Shown in pieces: positions 18,807 to 28,492 of a stretch of 64,000 nucleotides of DNA (position 1 is the stretch's first letter; the number at the start of each line of letters is the position of its first letter). The translations under genes were made by a program, and so were the position numbers. A model generated the notes under the pieces. That model was not told the DNA's origin. It saw only the letters and a list, made by a program, of their open reading frames with translations, and ran no database searches. The DNA is from Lactobacillus acidophilus (lineage in GTDB: Bacteria; Bacillota; Bacilli; Lactobacillales; Lactobacillaceae): positions 1,178,001 through 1,242,000 of the forward strand of contig NZ_CP139575.1 of assembly GCF_034298135.1 (NCBI RefSeq). Direction: 5' to 3'.

Positions 18807-20189
18807 ATGAATAGAAAATTTACTAAAAATAAACAAAAAAACGAAAAAAATGTCATTATTACCGTTAAACGTTTAGGTATTAACGGTGAAGGAATTGGTT
18901 ACTATAAAAAGAAGATCATCTTTATTCCGGGTGCACTACCTGATGAAGTAGTTGTAGCTAAAATTATTAAAGATTATCCTCACTATATCCAAGGTGAACT
19001 TGTTCGTATCAAAGAAAAGAGTCCAGACCGTGTTGACTTCCCAGAAGGTGTAGATCCAGAAATTGGCGGACTAGAGCTAGCTCATTTATCTTATGATAAG
19101 CAACTTGAATTTAAGCGGAATAACGTACTTGAGTCTCTTAAAAAATATCATCCACGGGGTTATGCAAAATACAAAGTTAAGAAAACTATTCCCGCCCCAA
19201 ATCCATGGCATTACCGTAATAAAGCCCAATATCAAATTGAGAATTTGCATGGTAAGACTAAGTTAGGTCTTTTTGCTCCAAATTCACACCGTTTGATTGA
19301 TTTACCAAAAATGCCTACTCAAAGTGAAGATACACAAAAAGTAGAACGTGAAATTAAAGTTTTAATTGATAAACTTCATGTTCCTATTGCCAACTATCGT
19401 CGCCACTTACCAGGTATTAAAACTGTGGTTGTTCGTCAATCTGAAGCAACTAAAGAAATTCAAGTTACTTTGATTACCATTGACCACAAAATCAAAAATT
19501 TAATGCCACTTGCTAAAGAAATCATGAAGTTAGATCATGTTGTGAGTGTTTACCAAAATGAAACTGAATGGCAAAATCCTCAAGTTTGGGGAAATAAGAC
19601 AGAAAAACTTCTGGGTAAAAATCAAATCACAGAAGAAATTTTAGACAAGAAGTTTGCTTTATCACCTCGGGCATTCTTCCAACTTAACCCTGTCCAAACA
19701 GTTAACCTTTATTCAGAAGCATTAAAGTACTTAGACCTTTCACCTGACCAAACTTTAATTGATGCATATAGTGGCGTGGGTACCCTTGGTATCCTAGCAG
19801 CTGATCGCGTTAAACAAGTAATCGGAATTGAAACTATTCCTGAAGCAGTAAAAGACGCTGAACATAATGTTAAACTTAACCATATTAAAAATGCCAATTA
19901 CATTCAAGGCAGCACTGAAAAGATTTTGCCAGAATTGCAAAATAATGGTGTACCAATTGATGCATTAATCGTAGATCCACCAAGAACTGGTTTAGCTAAG
20001 AGTCTTATCAAAACAATTTTACGTGTTAAACCACAAACTTTTGTATATATCTCATGTAATCCATCAACACTTGCTCAAGATTTAGTCTTGCTCAGCGAAG
20101 CATACGATGTTCGCGTAATCCAAAATGTTGATATGTTACCTCAAACACCACGTTGTGAAGCAATCGCTAAGTTAGTTTTACGTAAATAA
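18807..20189 (+). CDS. rlmCD: 23S rRNA (uracil-5-)-methyltransferase, RlmCD/RumA family
   Basis: A 460-residue SAM-dependent m5U methyltransferase. An N-terminal TRAM domain (VKRLGINGEGIGYYKKKIIFIPGALPDEVV, residues 17-46) precedes the catalytic domain. The SAM site is DAYSGVGTLGI, and the catalytic region is DPPRTGL followed by ISCNPSTLAQDL with the nucleophilic Cys. An AAGG ribosome site is close to the ATG. The upstream region shared with recX holds TTGCTA and TACAAT boxes about 18 bp apart. Target positions are inferred from the family. Confidence 0.92.
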   Translation: MNRKFTKNKQKNEKNVIITVKRLGINGEGIGYYKKKIIFIPGALPDEVVVAKIIKDYPHYIQGELVRIKEKSPDRVDFPEGVDPEIGGLELAHLSYDKQLEFKRNNVLESLKKYHPRGYAKYKVKKTIPAPNPWHYRNKAQYQIENLHGKTKLGLFAPNSHRLIDLPKMPTQSEDTQKVEREIKVLIDKLHVPIANYRRHLPGIKTVVVRQSEATKEIQVTLITIDHKIKNLMPLAKEIMKLDHVVSVYQNETEWQNPQVWGNKTEKLLGKNQITEEILDKKFALSPRAFFQLNPVQTVNLYSEALKYLDLSPDQTLIDAYSGVGTLGILAADRVKQVIGIETIPEAVKDAEHNVKLNHIKNANYIQGSTEKILPELQNNGVPIDALIVDPPRTGLAKSLIKTILRVKPQTFVYISCNPSTLAQDLVLLSEAYDVRVIQNVDMLPQTPRCEAIAKLVLRK

Positions 20190-20200
20190 AATATTAAGCA

Positions 20201-20230
20201 AAGAACTGGAATATTCCAGTTCTTTTATTT
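20201..20230 (+). terminator. Terminator of the rRNA methyltransferase gene
   Basis: A perfect 24-bp palindrome (AAGAACTGGAAT and complement) followed by TTTATTT. Confidence 0.88.
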
Positions 20231-20231
20231 A

Positions 20232-20276
20232 TCAAAAAAAGCAACTGCTAGACAATTCTGTCTAATAGCAGTTGCT
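20232..20276 (-). terminator. Minus-strand terminator following the decayed gene
   Basis: AGCAACTGCTA / TAGCAGTTGCT with an inner GACA/TGTC extension. On the minus strand T7 follows. It overlaps the stop codon of the decayed gene at 20275. Confidence 0.88.
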
Positions 20277-20592
20277 AATCAAGTGGATCAGGTAGCTCAT
20301 CAATTTGATAGTCACGATTTTTAGTTGTTTGGTATGTACTTAAAACAATGGCATCATCGCAACCAATATTAACATTCACTTGTTCGGGTCTTTACATAAA
20401 ACGTAACTTTTTAATGAATTGGATTTTTTTGCGAACAGCCACTGATAATTTGAATATAACTAAATGATTTATGGCTGACACCTCTACATATAGAGAATCT
20501 TTTAAGTTTCCAATAATACAATTCTGGAGATAAAAACTTACATATTTTGTTAATTTTATTTCTACCTCGTCCACAATATTTATTATATCCGC
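20275..20592 (-). pseudogene. Decayed or truncated gene of unknown family with an in-frame stop
   Basis: This is the 380-bp space between the methyltransferase and hydrolase genes. One minus frame is open over 106 codons except for a TAA at 20392-20394. Before the stop it reads DEVEIKLTKYVSFYLQ ... RKKIQFIKKLRFM. After it the frame continues RPEQVNVNIGCDDAIVLST and ends DELPDPLD-stop, directly at a strong terminator. There is no convincing start or ribosome site, so the 5' end is probably lost. The protein-like C-terminal part plus terminator indicates a former gene. I do not recognise the family. Confidence 0.5.
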
Positions 20593-20612
20593 TTATGTAA
20601 CCGCTTGCAACA

Positions 20613-21530
20613 TTAATGAACATATTTATCTAAAAAAGCTTTTATTTGTTTGCGATATTCTGTTTTATACATCGGATATGACAAGGCATGCCCAGCTAAT
20701 GGAGCGATCCATATTTCCTTTGGACCATTACTTGCCTGATAGTTTTCATAAGCCATTTTAGTAGGGACAAAATGATCCTTGCCACCATGAATAAATAAAA
20801 ATGGCCGGTTATTTTTACTTAATTGATTAGCCGATGAAGCTTTGCCTAAGAAAAAACCGTTTTTCAATTTATTAATACCACTAACAGTTTCAATCAAAGG
20901 TGTTTGAATTATCTTGGGAATGCTAAATAAATTACCTGCTTGGTATTTTATTTCTTCTTTTACATTACTATAACCACAATCTTCAATAAAAGCTTTAACT
21001 TGCTTTGGTAATTTCATCCCACTGACCATCATGATTGTAGCACCGCCCATACTTTGACCCATTATTACAATCTTCGAATCTGCTCCATTTTTTTGAATTA
21101 TTTCATTAATCCATTTAGCAATATCTTCTTTTTCAACCCAGCCATAGCCAATATATTGGCCTTCACTTTTGCCCTGAGCACGTGCATCAGGTAAAAGTAC
21201 ATTATAGCCAAAATCATAAAACATCTTGGCAAAACCCCCCATACTATCGCTATCACTCATGAAACCATGCAATAAAATTACAGTTTTATTGGAATGATGA
21301 TCTAAATATTGAGCACATAAAGTTAAATTATTAGTATTCAAATGCCATTCCTGTTTGGGAAAATTTTTAAACCATAATTTTTCACGATATAGCGAATCTT
21401 TAGGTGATATTTTTTTAGAATCTGGCTTTTTCTTATAAGGTGTCATGGCATATTTAAAAAAATACTCTCCAGCTGCAATTAGACCAATACCTGCACCTGT
21501 AATCAATGATAGTAATACTTTTTTCTTCAT
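20613..21530 (-). CDS. Membrane-anchored alpha/beta hydrolase
   Basis: A 305-residue serine hydrolase. An N-terminal hydrophobic helix (about residues 4-24) probably anchors it outside the membrane or acts as a signal. The core shows VILLHGFMSDSD (oxyanion region), the nucleophile elbow VIMGQSMGGATIMM, and FLFIHGGKDHFVPT with the acid. The His lies in LAGHALSYPMY. This is the YqkD-like S33/DUF lipase-esterase group. The substrate is unknown. Confidence 0.85.
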   Translation of the reverse strand: MKKKVLLSLITGAGIGLIAAGEYFFKYAMTPYKKKPDSKKISPKDSLYREKLWFKNFPKQEWHLNTNNLTLCAQYLDHHSNKTVILLHGFMSDSDSMGGFAKMFYDFGYNVLLPDARAQGKSEGQYIGYGWVEKEDIAKWINEIIQKNGADSKIVIMGQSMGGATIMMVSGMKLPKQVKAFIEDCGYSNVKEEIKYQAGNLFSIPKIIQTPLIETVSGINKLKNGFFLGKASSANQLSKNNRPFLFIHGGKDHFVPTKMAYENYQASNGPKEIWIAPLAGHALSYPMYKTEYRKQIKAFLDKYVH

Positions 21531-21593
21531 TTTGCACTTCCAATATTCTTAAATACTAATTCTTATTCCTTTATTTTTAAAACATGCGTTTGA

Positions 21594-21599
21594 TATAAT
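21594..21599 (+). promoter_or_regulatory. -10 element upstream of the 21.66-kb gene
   Basis: TATAAT preceded by GTTTGA, no clear -35. It would start transcription near 21606. Confidence 0.4.
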
Positions 21600-21663
21600 T
21601 AACAAGATAGCTAGAACACACGTGCTAAAAATTAATTATTACCAATGTTTATTATACTTAAAA

Positions 21664-21948
21664 ATGCGTTTAACAGACTTATTACAACTTATTAATGATT
21701 TAAATACTAATACTAAGTTTTATCTTAAAATCAATGAACAAATTTTACCTTGGGGTAAATTGACTATTGAAAACGATAAATGTCTTCTCTACCCGGGTAA
21801 AATTGCGATGACCAAAAATAAATTAATTAAATTAGTAGCTCATATCCACGGTCGTGGCATCCCTTTAAGAGTTAAAGTAAATGAACAAGAAATACCTCTT
21901 TTTGGCTTACAAATCAGAGAAGATTCCAGAACCGCCGTACTAATGTAA
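21664..21948 (+). CDS. Small unknown protein
   Basis: A 94-residue soluble protein beginning MRLTDLLQLINDLN, with LPWGKLTIENDKCLLYPGK and HIHGRGIPLRVKVNEQEI. The family is not recognised. No good ribosome site precedes the ATG at 21664 or the GTG at 21622; the start is chosen as the first ATG. It ends at a strong bidirectional terminator shared with mvaS, which supports its being expressed. Confidence 0.6.
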   Translation: MRLTDLLQLINDLNTNTKFYLKINEQILPWGKLTIENDKCLLYPGKIAMTKNKLIKLVAHIHGRGIPLRVKVNEQEIPLFGLQIREDSRTAVLM

Positions 21949-21979
21949 AATGAGTTTGGAAAAATCCAAACTCATTTTT
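21947..21979. terminator. Bidirectional terminator between the small gene and mvaS
   Basis: AAAATGAGTTTGGA / TCCAAACTCATTTT stem with a 4-nt loop and T run. It overlaps the small gene's stop. Confidence 0.92.
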
Positions 21980-21982
21980 GCT

Positions 21983-23146
21983 TTATTTAACTTTGTATTG
22001 ACGAACATGGCCTTGCGTACCGGCAAAATACCAAGTACCTTCTTTATCATCACTTTCCAGTACTACACCATCTTCTGGATCTTCTAATGCAGTATTGAAG
22101 ACATCTTCATACTCTGAAATAGTTAACTTCTTACGGTGATCAAGCATTGCTTGATCCTTAATTTGATCTATTTCTTTTTCATAGCCTTCAACTAAACTAC
22201 CGCTGTAAAATTCACCCATAGCCCCTGAACCATAAGAGAATAAACCTATTAATGATCCTGCTGCTAAATTACCATTTTCTAATAAACTAAGTAAGCTCAT
22301 GTATAAAGAAGCAGTATAAATATTACCTACACGACGAGACAATTGCTTAGAAGCTTCAAAACTAGTTTCTAAGTTTTCTGTTACAGCTTGATCTTGATCC
22401 TCAACTGCAATTCTATTTGCCTTAAGTCCCATCTTAGTAAACGGCAAATGGTAAACAATGGCATCAAAAGCACTAGTTTCTAAGTTTTTTTGCTTCTTGT
22501 AATCATTGAAAGTCTTCTTAAAGAAGTCTAAATATACTTGAGTGGAATATTTACCATCAACCATAGCAACACGAGAAGCATTGGGACGCCAGAAATCATT
22601 AATATCTTCACTATATGCACTATGACCATCATTTAAAGCAAGGATCTTTGGATCTGCCTTAATTAACATACTTACACTACCAGCGCCTTGCGTTACTTCG
22701 CCCCCAGTATTAACACCATAACGTGCAATATCACTACCAATTACAATTGCAGTTTGATCAGGATGAACTCTAACAAAGTCTCTAGCAATCATTACAGCCG
22801 CAGTTAGCCCAAAGCAAGCTTCCTTAACTTCAAAAGTTCTAACTTCAGGCTTTAATTTTAAAGCAGTTTTTACAAATAATGACGCAGATTTTGATTGATC
22901 GATTCCACTTTCTGTACCTAAAACGAGCAACCCAACCTTATCTTTATCAATGCGGTCAATATATTTCATTGTAGCGTTAATTCCCATTGAAACTGCGTCT
23001 TGAGTTTGATCGGCTACACTCATTTCACTTTGACCAATCCCAATTAAAAACTTATTGGGATCTTGATTTCTAGCATGTGCTAGGTCCACCATATCTACAT
23101 ATTTATTTGGTGTAAAAAGTCCAATCTTATCAATTCCTACTTGCAT
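21983..23146 (-). CDS. mvaS: Hydroxymethylglutaryl-CoA synthase
   Basis: A 387-residue HMG-CoA synthase, second step of the mevalonate pathway (acetoacetyl-CoA plus acetyl-CoA). The catalytic Cys111 is in VKEACFGLTAA, and the general acid Glu79 is in LGTESGID; both positions equal those of the Staphylococcus enzyme. Last gene of the thl-mvaA-mvaS block. Its ATG directly abuts the mvaA stop. Confidence 0.97.
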   Translation of the reverse strand: MQVGIDKIGLFTPNKYVDMVDLAHARNQDPNKFLIGIGQSEMSVADQTQDAVSMGINATMKYIDRIDKDKVGLLVLGTESGIDQSKSASLFVKTALKLKPEVRTFEVKEACFGLTAAVMIARDFVRVHPDQTAIVIGSDIARYGVNTGGEVTQGAGSVSMLIKADPKILALNDGHSAYSEDINDFWRPNASRVAMVDGKYSTQVYLDFFKKTFNDYKKQKNLETSAFDAIVYHLPFTKMGLKANRIAVEDQDQAVTENLETSFEASKQLSRRVGNIYTASLYMSLLSLLENGNLAAGSLIGLFSYGSGAMGEFYSGSLVEGYEKEIDQIKDQAMLDHRKKLTISEYEDVFNTALEDPEDGVVLESDDKEGTWYFAGTQGHVRQYKVK

Positions 23147-24358
23147 TTAATTACCCTCTCTAATTTCTTGTAAAATTTCTCTAGCATGGCTTTCAGAATA
23201 CTTCTTTTCCTCAATCATTCTACCCAAAACCTGCTTTTTTTCCCGCTCACTTGCATTAAGTTCAGCAACAAAATTACGAGCTTGGAGTTTCATGTGACCT
23301 GCTTGAATGCCTACAGTCGAAATAGCTAATAAAGCAGCTAAATTATTAGCTAACCCAATTCCAACTATAATTTCACCCAAAGTTTTACTATCAACATTTT
23401 TCCCTAAAATTGCAAAACTTTGTTGGACATCTTTTCGTGCTTTAATCGAACCACCGACAACGCCAATTGCCATTGGCAAAGTCAATTCGCCTATTAACAT
23501 GTTATTTTCCATTGTCCATTTAGACAAACTACGATAATGTCCATCTTGATTTGCCAGTACTGCAGCTGCACTTTCAATTGCACGATAATCATTGCCAGTA
23601 GCTAGCAAAACAGCATCCACGCCGTTCATAATTCCTTTGTTATTAGTAACTGCACGATACACGTTTTCATAGCCAATTTTACTTAATAGTGCAACTCTTT
23701 CAGCAACTTTCAAACCACCAATTGTATTTGGATCTATTTTTACTTTTGCCTTAGTTAATTGACTAGGATAGTTCGACAAAATAGCAAAAAGTTTTTCTTC
23801 TACACCTGCAAATTGTTTTAACTTTCTTCCCAAAAATTCCAGAATTGAATTAGTTTTATTGGCTCCCATTGCTTCTGCAGGATCAACCAATACCTTAAGA
23901 TAAACTAGATTTTCTTTTTGATCAGCAGAGATAGTTCTAGTTCCGCCACCATGTTTAATTAAACTAACAAATTCCTGATTAGCTAAATCAATTAATTTTG
24001 GAATTTTATTATTTAAATTAGACAAAGAGAACTCATCATTTACTTTTAAAACAATTTGACCATAAATTCCTGTCCGCATGCTTTGTGCAAAAATTCCACC
24101 ATTTTTGGCAAAAATACTTGCACCATGATTAGCAGCAGCTACAACCGACGGCTCTTCCACTGCCATTGGCACCCAGAATTCACGACCATTCACATGTAAT
24201 TGTTGAACAACACCTAATGGTAAGCGCAATTGGCCAATCACATTTTCACTTAATTCATCTAAGCGATTAAGCACTTCTTCATTAATTTTTTCTAATTTAA
24301 TTCCTTCAGCTTGTAAAAGTTCTCGTCTTTGTTCAGGCTTTAATTGATAAAACTTCAT
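23147..24358 (-). CDS. mvaA: Hydroxymethylglutaryl-CoA reductase (class II, degradative-type fold)
   Basis: A 403-residue HMG-CoA reductase producing mevalonate for isoprenoids such as undecaprenyl phosphate. Class II features include VAAANHGASIFAKNGG (residues about 73-90), the catalytic lysine region around DAVLLATGNDYRAIES, and a C-terminal mobile flap. It is a stand-alone reductase: unlike enterococcal MvaE it is not fused to the thiolase. Its ATG overlaps the thiolase stop by one base (TAATG). Confidence 0.95.
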   Translation of the reverse strand: MKFYQLKPEQRRELLQAEGIKLEKINEEVLNRLDELSENVIGQLRLPLGVVQQLHVNGREFWVPMAVEEPSVVAAANHGASIFAKNGGIFAQSMRTGIYGQIVLKVNDEFSLSNLNNKIPKLIDLANQEFVSLIKHGGGTRTISADQKENLVYLKVLVDPAEAMGANKTNSILEFLGRKLKQFAGVEEKLFAILSNYPSQLTKAKVKIDPNTIGGLKVAERVALLSKIGYENVYRAVTNNKGIMNGVDAVLLATGNDYRAIESAAAVLANQDGHYRSLSKWTMENNMLIGELTLPMAIGVVGGSIKARKDVQQSFAILGKNVDSKTLGEIIVGIGLANNLAALLAISTVGIQAGHMKLQARNFVAELNASEREKKQVLGRMIEEKKYSESHAREILQEIREGN

Positions 24359-25515
24359 TACACGTTCTCGATTTCATAAGCAATTGCTTGACCACCACCA
24401 ATACATAGAGTGACTAAAGCCAACTTGCCATCATTATTTTTCAATCCATTAACTGCTGTACTAATCAAACGAGTACCCGTCGCACCTAATGGGTGACCAA
24501 GAGAAATTGCTCCTCCCATGATATTTAACTTATCCATCGGAATTTCTAAGTCTCGTGCAACTGGAATACTTTGTGCTGCAAAAGCTTCATTTAATTCAAT
24601 TAGATCATAGTCATTAATTGAACGACCAGTTTTGGCTAATAGCTTCTTTACAGCAAAGTAAGGGGTATATCCCATATATGCAGGATCAAAACCGGCTTCC
24701 GCAAAATCACCTAATTTAGCAACAGGAGTTAAATCTAATTCTTCCATCTTTTCTTTAGTAGCCAAAATCACCATGCTGGCACCGTCAGTAAGAGGTGAAG
24801 CATTTCCGGCTGTTACTTGACCATCTTCTTTAAATACTGGCTTCAAATTACCCAATGCTTCTAAGCTAGTGCCTGGACGAATTGGTTCATCGTGATCCAA
24901 TACTTGACCATCAATCTCAACATCCAAAATTTCATTTTTTAACAAACCAGCTTCAGTAGCTTTAGCAGCCTTTTGATGTGATGCTAAACTAAATTTATCC
25001 ATTTCTTCACGCGAAACATTATATTTTTCTGCAACATTTTCTGCAGTAATTCCCATGTGCTTACCTGAAAAAGCATCCATTAGACCGTCATTAAGCATTG
25101 TACTGGTCATCTTCTCTGGATTATCTTTATCTTCTTTATTGATAAAATATGGTGCACGAGTCATACTCTCGCTTCCACCAACGGCTACTAAATCAAGATC
25201 TCCCATCTCCATTTGACCTTGTGCGAGTCGGACGGCCTTTAAACTCGATCCACAAACTTCATTAATTGTAACTGCAGCAGAGCTTTCCTTCATTCCCGAA
25301 TAAAGAGCAACTTGACGAGCCATATTTTCACCAAGTCCTGTTTCTAAAACATTTCCCATAAATAAAGCTTGCACATCTTCAGGATTAATTCCACTTGCTT
25401 TTAAAGTTCCTTTAAGTGCCATTACTCCCATATCAACTGCAGAAGCGTCTTTAAAAAAACCACGGTATTTGCCAAAAGGGGTTCTTTTAGCAGCGACAAT
25501 ATAAATATCTTTCAT
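24358..25515 (-). CDS. Acetyl-CoA acetyltransferase (thiolase)
   Basis: A 385-residue biosynthetic thiolase condensing two acetyl-CoA to acetoacetyl-CoA. The nucleophile is Cys88 in NEVCGSSLKAV. The His of NEAFAAQ/GGAISLGHPLGATG and the second Cys of LCIGGGQA are present. It feeds HMG-CoA synthase and reductase in the same operon. First gene of the three-gene mevalonate block. Confidence 0.96.
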   Translation of the reverse strand: MKDIYIVAAKRTPFGKYRGFFKDASAVDMGVMALKGTLKASGINPEDVQALFMGNVLETGLGENMARQVALYSGMKESSAAVTINEVCGSSLKAVRLAQGQMEMGDLDLVAVGGSESMTRAPYFINKEDKDNPEKMTSTMLNDGLMDAFSGKHMGITAENVAEKYNVSREEMDKFSLASHQKAAKATEAGLLKNEILDVEIDGQVLDHDEPIRPGTSLEALGNLKPVFKEDGQVTAGNASPLTDGASMVILATKEKMEELDLTPVAKLGDFAEAGFDPAYMGYTPYFAVKKLLAKTGRSINDYDLIELNEAFAAQSIPVARDLEIPMDKLNIMGGAISLGHPLGATGTRLISTAVNGLKNNDGKLALVTLCIGGGQAIAYEIENV

Positions 25516-25583
25516 AATATCCCTCTACATATGTAAATTTTGACAAATATGATAATAACAAAAAAATATTAAGGATTATATAA

Positions 25584-25607
25584 AAAGACTACGCAAATGC
25601 GTAGCCT
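25584..25607 (-). terminator. Terminator of galU
   Basis: The minus strand has GGCTACGCA / TGCGTAGTC (one G-U), followed by TTTTTATATAA, just after the galU stop. Confidence 0.85.
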
Positions 25608-25624
25608 TTCAATAATTTAACTAA

Positions 25625-26527
25625 TTATTTATTTTTTCGCTTATCTTCAGCTTCAAATTTTTTGCCTAAGCGTTGAATATATTCACGCAATTGATCTTTA
25701 ATTTCTGGATGCTTTAAACCATATTCAATTGAAGTTTCAAGATATCCTTCTTTGTTACCAACATCATGACGTTCACCCTTAAAGACATGGGCAAATACAC
25801 GTTGAGTCTTATTCATTGTATCAATGGCATCAGTTAATTGGATTTCTCCACCACGACCTGGTTTTTGATTTGCTAAAATTTCAAAAATTTCAGGCATTAA
25901 CAAATAGCGGCCAATAATTGCATAGTCACTTGGTGCCTTGTCAACATCTGGTTTTTCGACAAATGACTTAACGTTAATTAAACCAGGTAAAATTTCATTT
26001 TCTGGTTCGATAACACCATATTTTGATACTTCTTCATGTGGTACTGGCATAACAGCAATAGTTGAGGCATGAGTCTTGTTGTATCGATCAATTAATTGCT
26101 TAGTTAATGGAACTTTGTCGTCCATCAAATCATCACCAAGCATAACTACAAAAGGTTCATCTCCAACAAAACTACGGGCACGATAAATTGCATCTCCAAG
26201 GCCTGCTGGATGAGGTTGTCTAGTGTAATATAAGTTAACACCCAAATTAGTAATTCCCTGAGTTAATTCAAGAAGTTCATCTTTCCCTTTTTCCTTCAAA
26301 TCCTGTTCTAGTTCAGGATTTGCATCAAAATGGTCTTCAATTGGGCGCTTATTTTTACCAATAATAATCAGGATATCTTCAATTCCAGATTTTTTAGCTT
26401 CTTCAACAATAAATTGAATTGTTGGCTTATCAACAATTGGTAACATTTCTTTTGGCAAAGCTTTAGTTGCAGGTAAGAATCTAGTACCTAACCCAGCTGC
26501 AGGAATAATAGCTTTTCTTACTTTCAT
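25625..26527 (-). CDS. galU: UTP-glucose-1-phosphate uridylyltransferase
   Basis: A 300-residue UDP-glucose pyrophosphorylase. The nucleotide site is [26 protein letters not shown] (residues about 10-35). [10 protein letters not shown] binds the metal, and EKP plus GEIQLTDAI are family motifs. It supplies UDP-glucose for glycolipids, galactose metabolism and exopolysaccharide. The C-terminal tail is basic. Confidence 0.96.
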   Translation of the reverse strand: MKVRKAIIPAAGLGTRFLPATKALPKEMLPIVDKPTIQFIVEEAKKSGIEDILIIIGKNKRPIEDHFDANPELEQDLKEKGKDELLELTQGITNLGVNLYYTRQPHPAGLGDAIYRARSFVGDEPFVVMLGDDLMDDKVPLTKQLIDRYNKTHASTIAVMPVPHEEVSKYGVIEPENEILPGLINVKSFVEKPDVDKAPSDYAIIGRYLLMPEIFEILANQKPGRGGEIQLTDAIDTMNKTQRVFAHVFKGERHDVGNKEGYLETSIEYGLKHPEIKDQLREYIQRLGKKFEAEDKRKNK

Positions 26528-26586
26528 ATATATACACTTTCTTTTTCAACTTATATTTAAGATCATAATAGCAAATTTTTAGATTC

Positions 26587-27513
26587 TCATCTACTTTGTT
26601 TTTTTCTTTTGTTTTGAATATAGTTAGCAATTCGACCAGCAGAATACTCTAACTCTCCTACTCGGTTATGGATAATAGCCGCATTAACTGCCACTCCAAA
26701 AAGAAATAAAAATGCAGCTATATTAAGCCAAAGCATGAAGATAATAAATGTCCCCACAATACCATAGTTTTCCCATGTAATTGGAAAATGATGGAGATAA
26801 AAACTAAATAAAAATGATAACGCCAGCCAACCAATAACTGTTGCAAATACACCTGGCCAAACTACTCGTTTTTTTAGTTTGATGTTTGGTAATACATAAT
26901 TTAAGTAAAAGACCGCCAAAACCATCATTAACAATACAACCGGATAACGATAACTAAAGACTCGACTAATTTCTTCTACAGGTAAATTAGTAATCGGCTT
27001 TAAGAAATTTAATACCTGTTGGCCAAATACCAAGACAATACTTGCAAAAGTAAAGATAATAATCATTAATGCAGTAAATACCACAGTAATAACTCTTGTC
27101 CAAATAAAATTAATAATTGATAACCTTAACTCGATCTGATGCACACCATACAATCGATTTTCGCCTAAACGAATTGCATTTACTAAATTAGAGAACGACC
27201 AAATTGCAAGCACAATACCAAAAGACATATAACCCGTTGAAGTTGTTTTTAAAAGGGAATTAACAATAGGCATTATAAAACTAGACACCTGATCAGGAAA
27301 AACGATATTAAGGTACTTAGCAATTGGTGCAGTATCAATATGGAATAAAGGTAATACATTTCCAATAATAATGATAATTGGAAAAATAGAAAATAAAATG
27401 TAATAGGCAATTATAATCGAACTATCGAATATTTCTCCTTGTGAAAGAGTTGTTCGCAACGTAAGAATGAATTGAACAAATTTATTCTTTAGTTGATTTT
27501 CTTTTTTCTCCAT
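26587..27513 (-). CDS. YihY/BrkB family membrane protein
   Basis: A 308-residue protein with about six membrane segments and the family signature SIIIAYYILFSIFPIIIIIGN near the N-terminus, plus the GIVGTFIIFMLWLNIAAFLFLFGVAVNA region near the end. The function of YihY-type proteins is not settled; older tRNA-processing annotation (RNase BN) is not valid for them. Located 8 bp downstream of map and probably co-transcribed with it. Confidence 0.9.
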   Translation of the reverse strand: MEKKENQLKNKFVQFILTLRTTLSQGEIFDSSIIIAYYILFSIFPIIIIIGNVLPLFHIDTAPIAKYLNIVFPDQVSSFIMPIVNSLLKTTSTGYMSFGIVLAIWSFSNLVNAIRLGENRLYGVHQIELRLSIINFIWTRVITVVFTALMIIIFTFASIVLVFGQQVLNFLKPITNLPVEEISRVFSYRYPVVLLMMVLAVFYLNYVLPNIKLKKRVVWPGVFATVIGWLALSFLFSFYLHHFPITWENYGIVGTFIIFMLWLNIAAFLFLFGVAVNAAIIHNRVGELEYSAGRIANYIQNKRKKQSR

Positions 27514-27521
27514 TAAAAAAC

Positions 27522-28349
27522 CTAGTCATCCATTTCATCAAAGTGTGGGATGTACTTTTCTAAGCCATCATAAGGACGTTGTAAAGTTAAAATCTTAGGA
27601 CCATCTTTAGTAATAGCAAAAGTATGTTCAAACTGTGCAGCATTTGAACCATCTGGAGTTGCGTAATATACCCAATCATCGTTTGGATCATCAACTGTTC
27701 TTTGATCAATATGCCAGTCTCCACCAGCTTCTACCATTGGTTCACAAGTAATAGTCATACCTTCACGAAGACGAAGACCATGACCAGCTTTACCCCAGTG
27801 AGGAACTTCCGGATCTTCGTGAATTGAAGGTTGAATACCATGACCAATTAATTCACGAACGTCACCATAATGATTTTCTACTTCAACATAATGTTGAATT
27901 GCAGCACCAATGTCACCAATACGGTTACCCAAAACAGCTTGATCGATTCCAAGATACATTGCCTTCTTAGTTACTTCAATCAACTTCTTATCAGCTTCTG
28001 AAATTTTACCTACTGGGTAAGTAGTACAAGAATCTGATTCATAGCCATTCAAGTTGCAAGTAACATCAACCTTAACGATGTCGCCCTCCTTTAAGATACG
28101 ATCTTTTCTTGGGGTTTGGTGAGCAATTTCATCATTAACTGAAATACAAGTACCATATTTGTAGCCTTCAAAACCTTGTTCTGAAAGACGACCACCACGA
28201 CTTTTAACAAAATCTTGACAAAATTCTTCAATTTCCCAAGTTGAAATTCCTGGTTTGATAACATCACGTAAGCCTTCAAACATTGTTGCAAGAAGATGGC
28301 CTGAAGCTTGCATACCTTTAAGTTCACGAATTGATTTAATTGTAATCAA
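27522..28349 (-). CDS. map: Methionine aminopeptidase, type I
   Basis: A 275-residue enzyme that removes the initiator Met. Metal ligands are visible in VDVTCNLNGYESDSCTTY (two Asp), ELIGHGIQPSIHEDPEVP (His), CEPMVEAGG (Glu) and QFEHTFAIT (Glu). The active loop has a family-typical GHGI. The ATG is preceded by AAAGGAG on the minus strand. Divergent from the flavodoxin gene. Confidence 0.96.
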   Translation of the reverse strand: MITIKSIRELKGMQASGHLLATMFEGLRDVIKPGISTWEIEEFCQDFVKSRGGRLSEQGFEGYKYGTCISVNDEIAHQTPRKDRILKEGDIVKVDVTCNLNGYESDSCTTYPVGKISEADKKLIEVTKKAMYLGIDQAVLGNRIGDIGAAIQHYVEVENHYGDVRELIGHGIQPSIHEDPEVPHWGKAGHGLRLREGMTITCEPMVEAGGDWHIDQRTVDDPNDDWVYYATPDGSNAAQFEHTFAITKDGPKILTLQRPYDGLEKYIPHFDEMDD

Positions 28350-28446
28350 AATAATTTCTCCTTTATAATTATTCTCCCTATTATTATAACGTTTTAATGA
28401 ATATTTTTAAAAGTTTATCAAAACTGAGAGAAAAATTCACGGTTTC

Positions 28447-28455
28447 ATGTATAAT
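28447..28455 (+). promoter_or_regulatory. Extended -10 promoter of the flavodoxin-gtrA unit
   Basis: CATGTATAAT (TATAAT at 28450-28455 with an upstream TG) without a recognisable -35. About 38 nt upstream of the flavodoxin ATG. Confidence 0.6.
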
Positions 28456-28492
28456 AGGGTGTCGTATAATGCAGTGAAAGGTATGAAAAATC

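Noticed and set aside
20411..20623. A 70-codon minus frame starting MFINVASGYIS
   Set aside because: It overlaps the remnant frame and the hydrolase end, has no ribosome site, and shows no protein-like conservation pattern. The other frame reaches the terminator.
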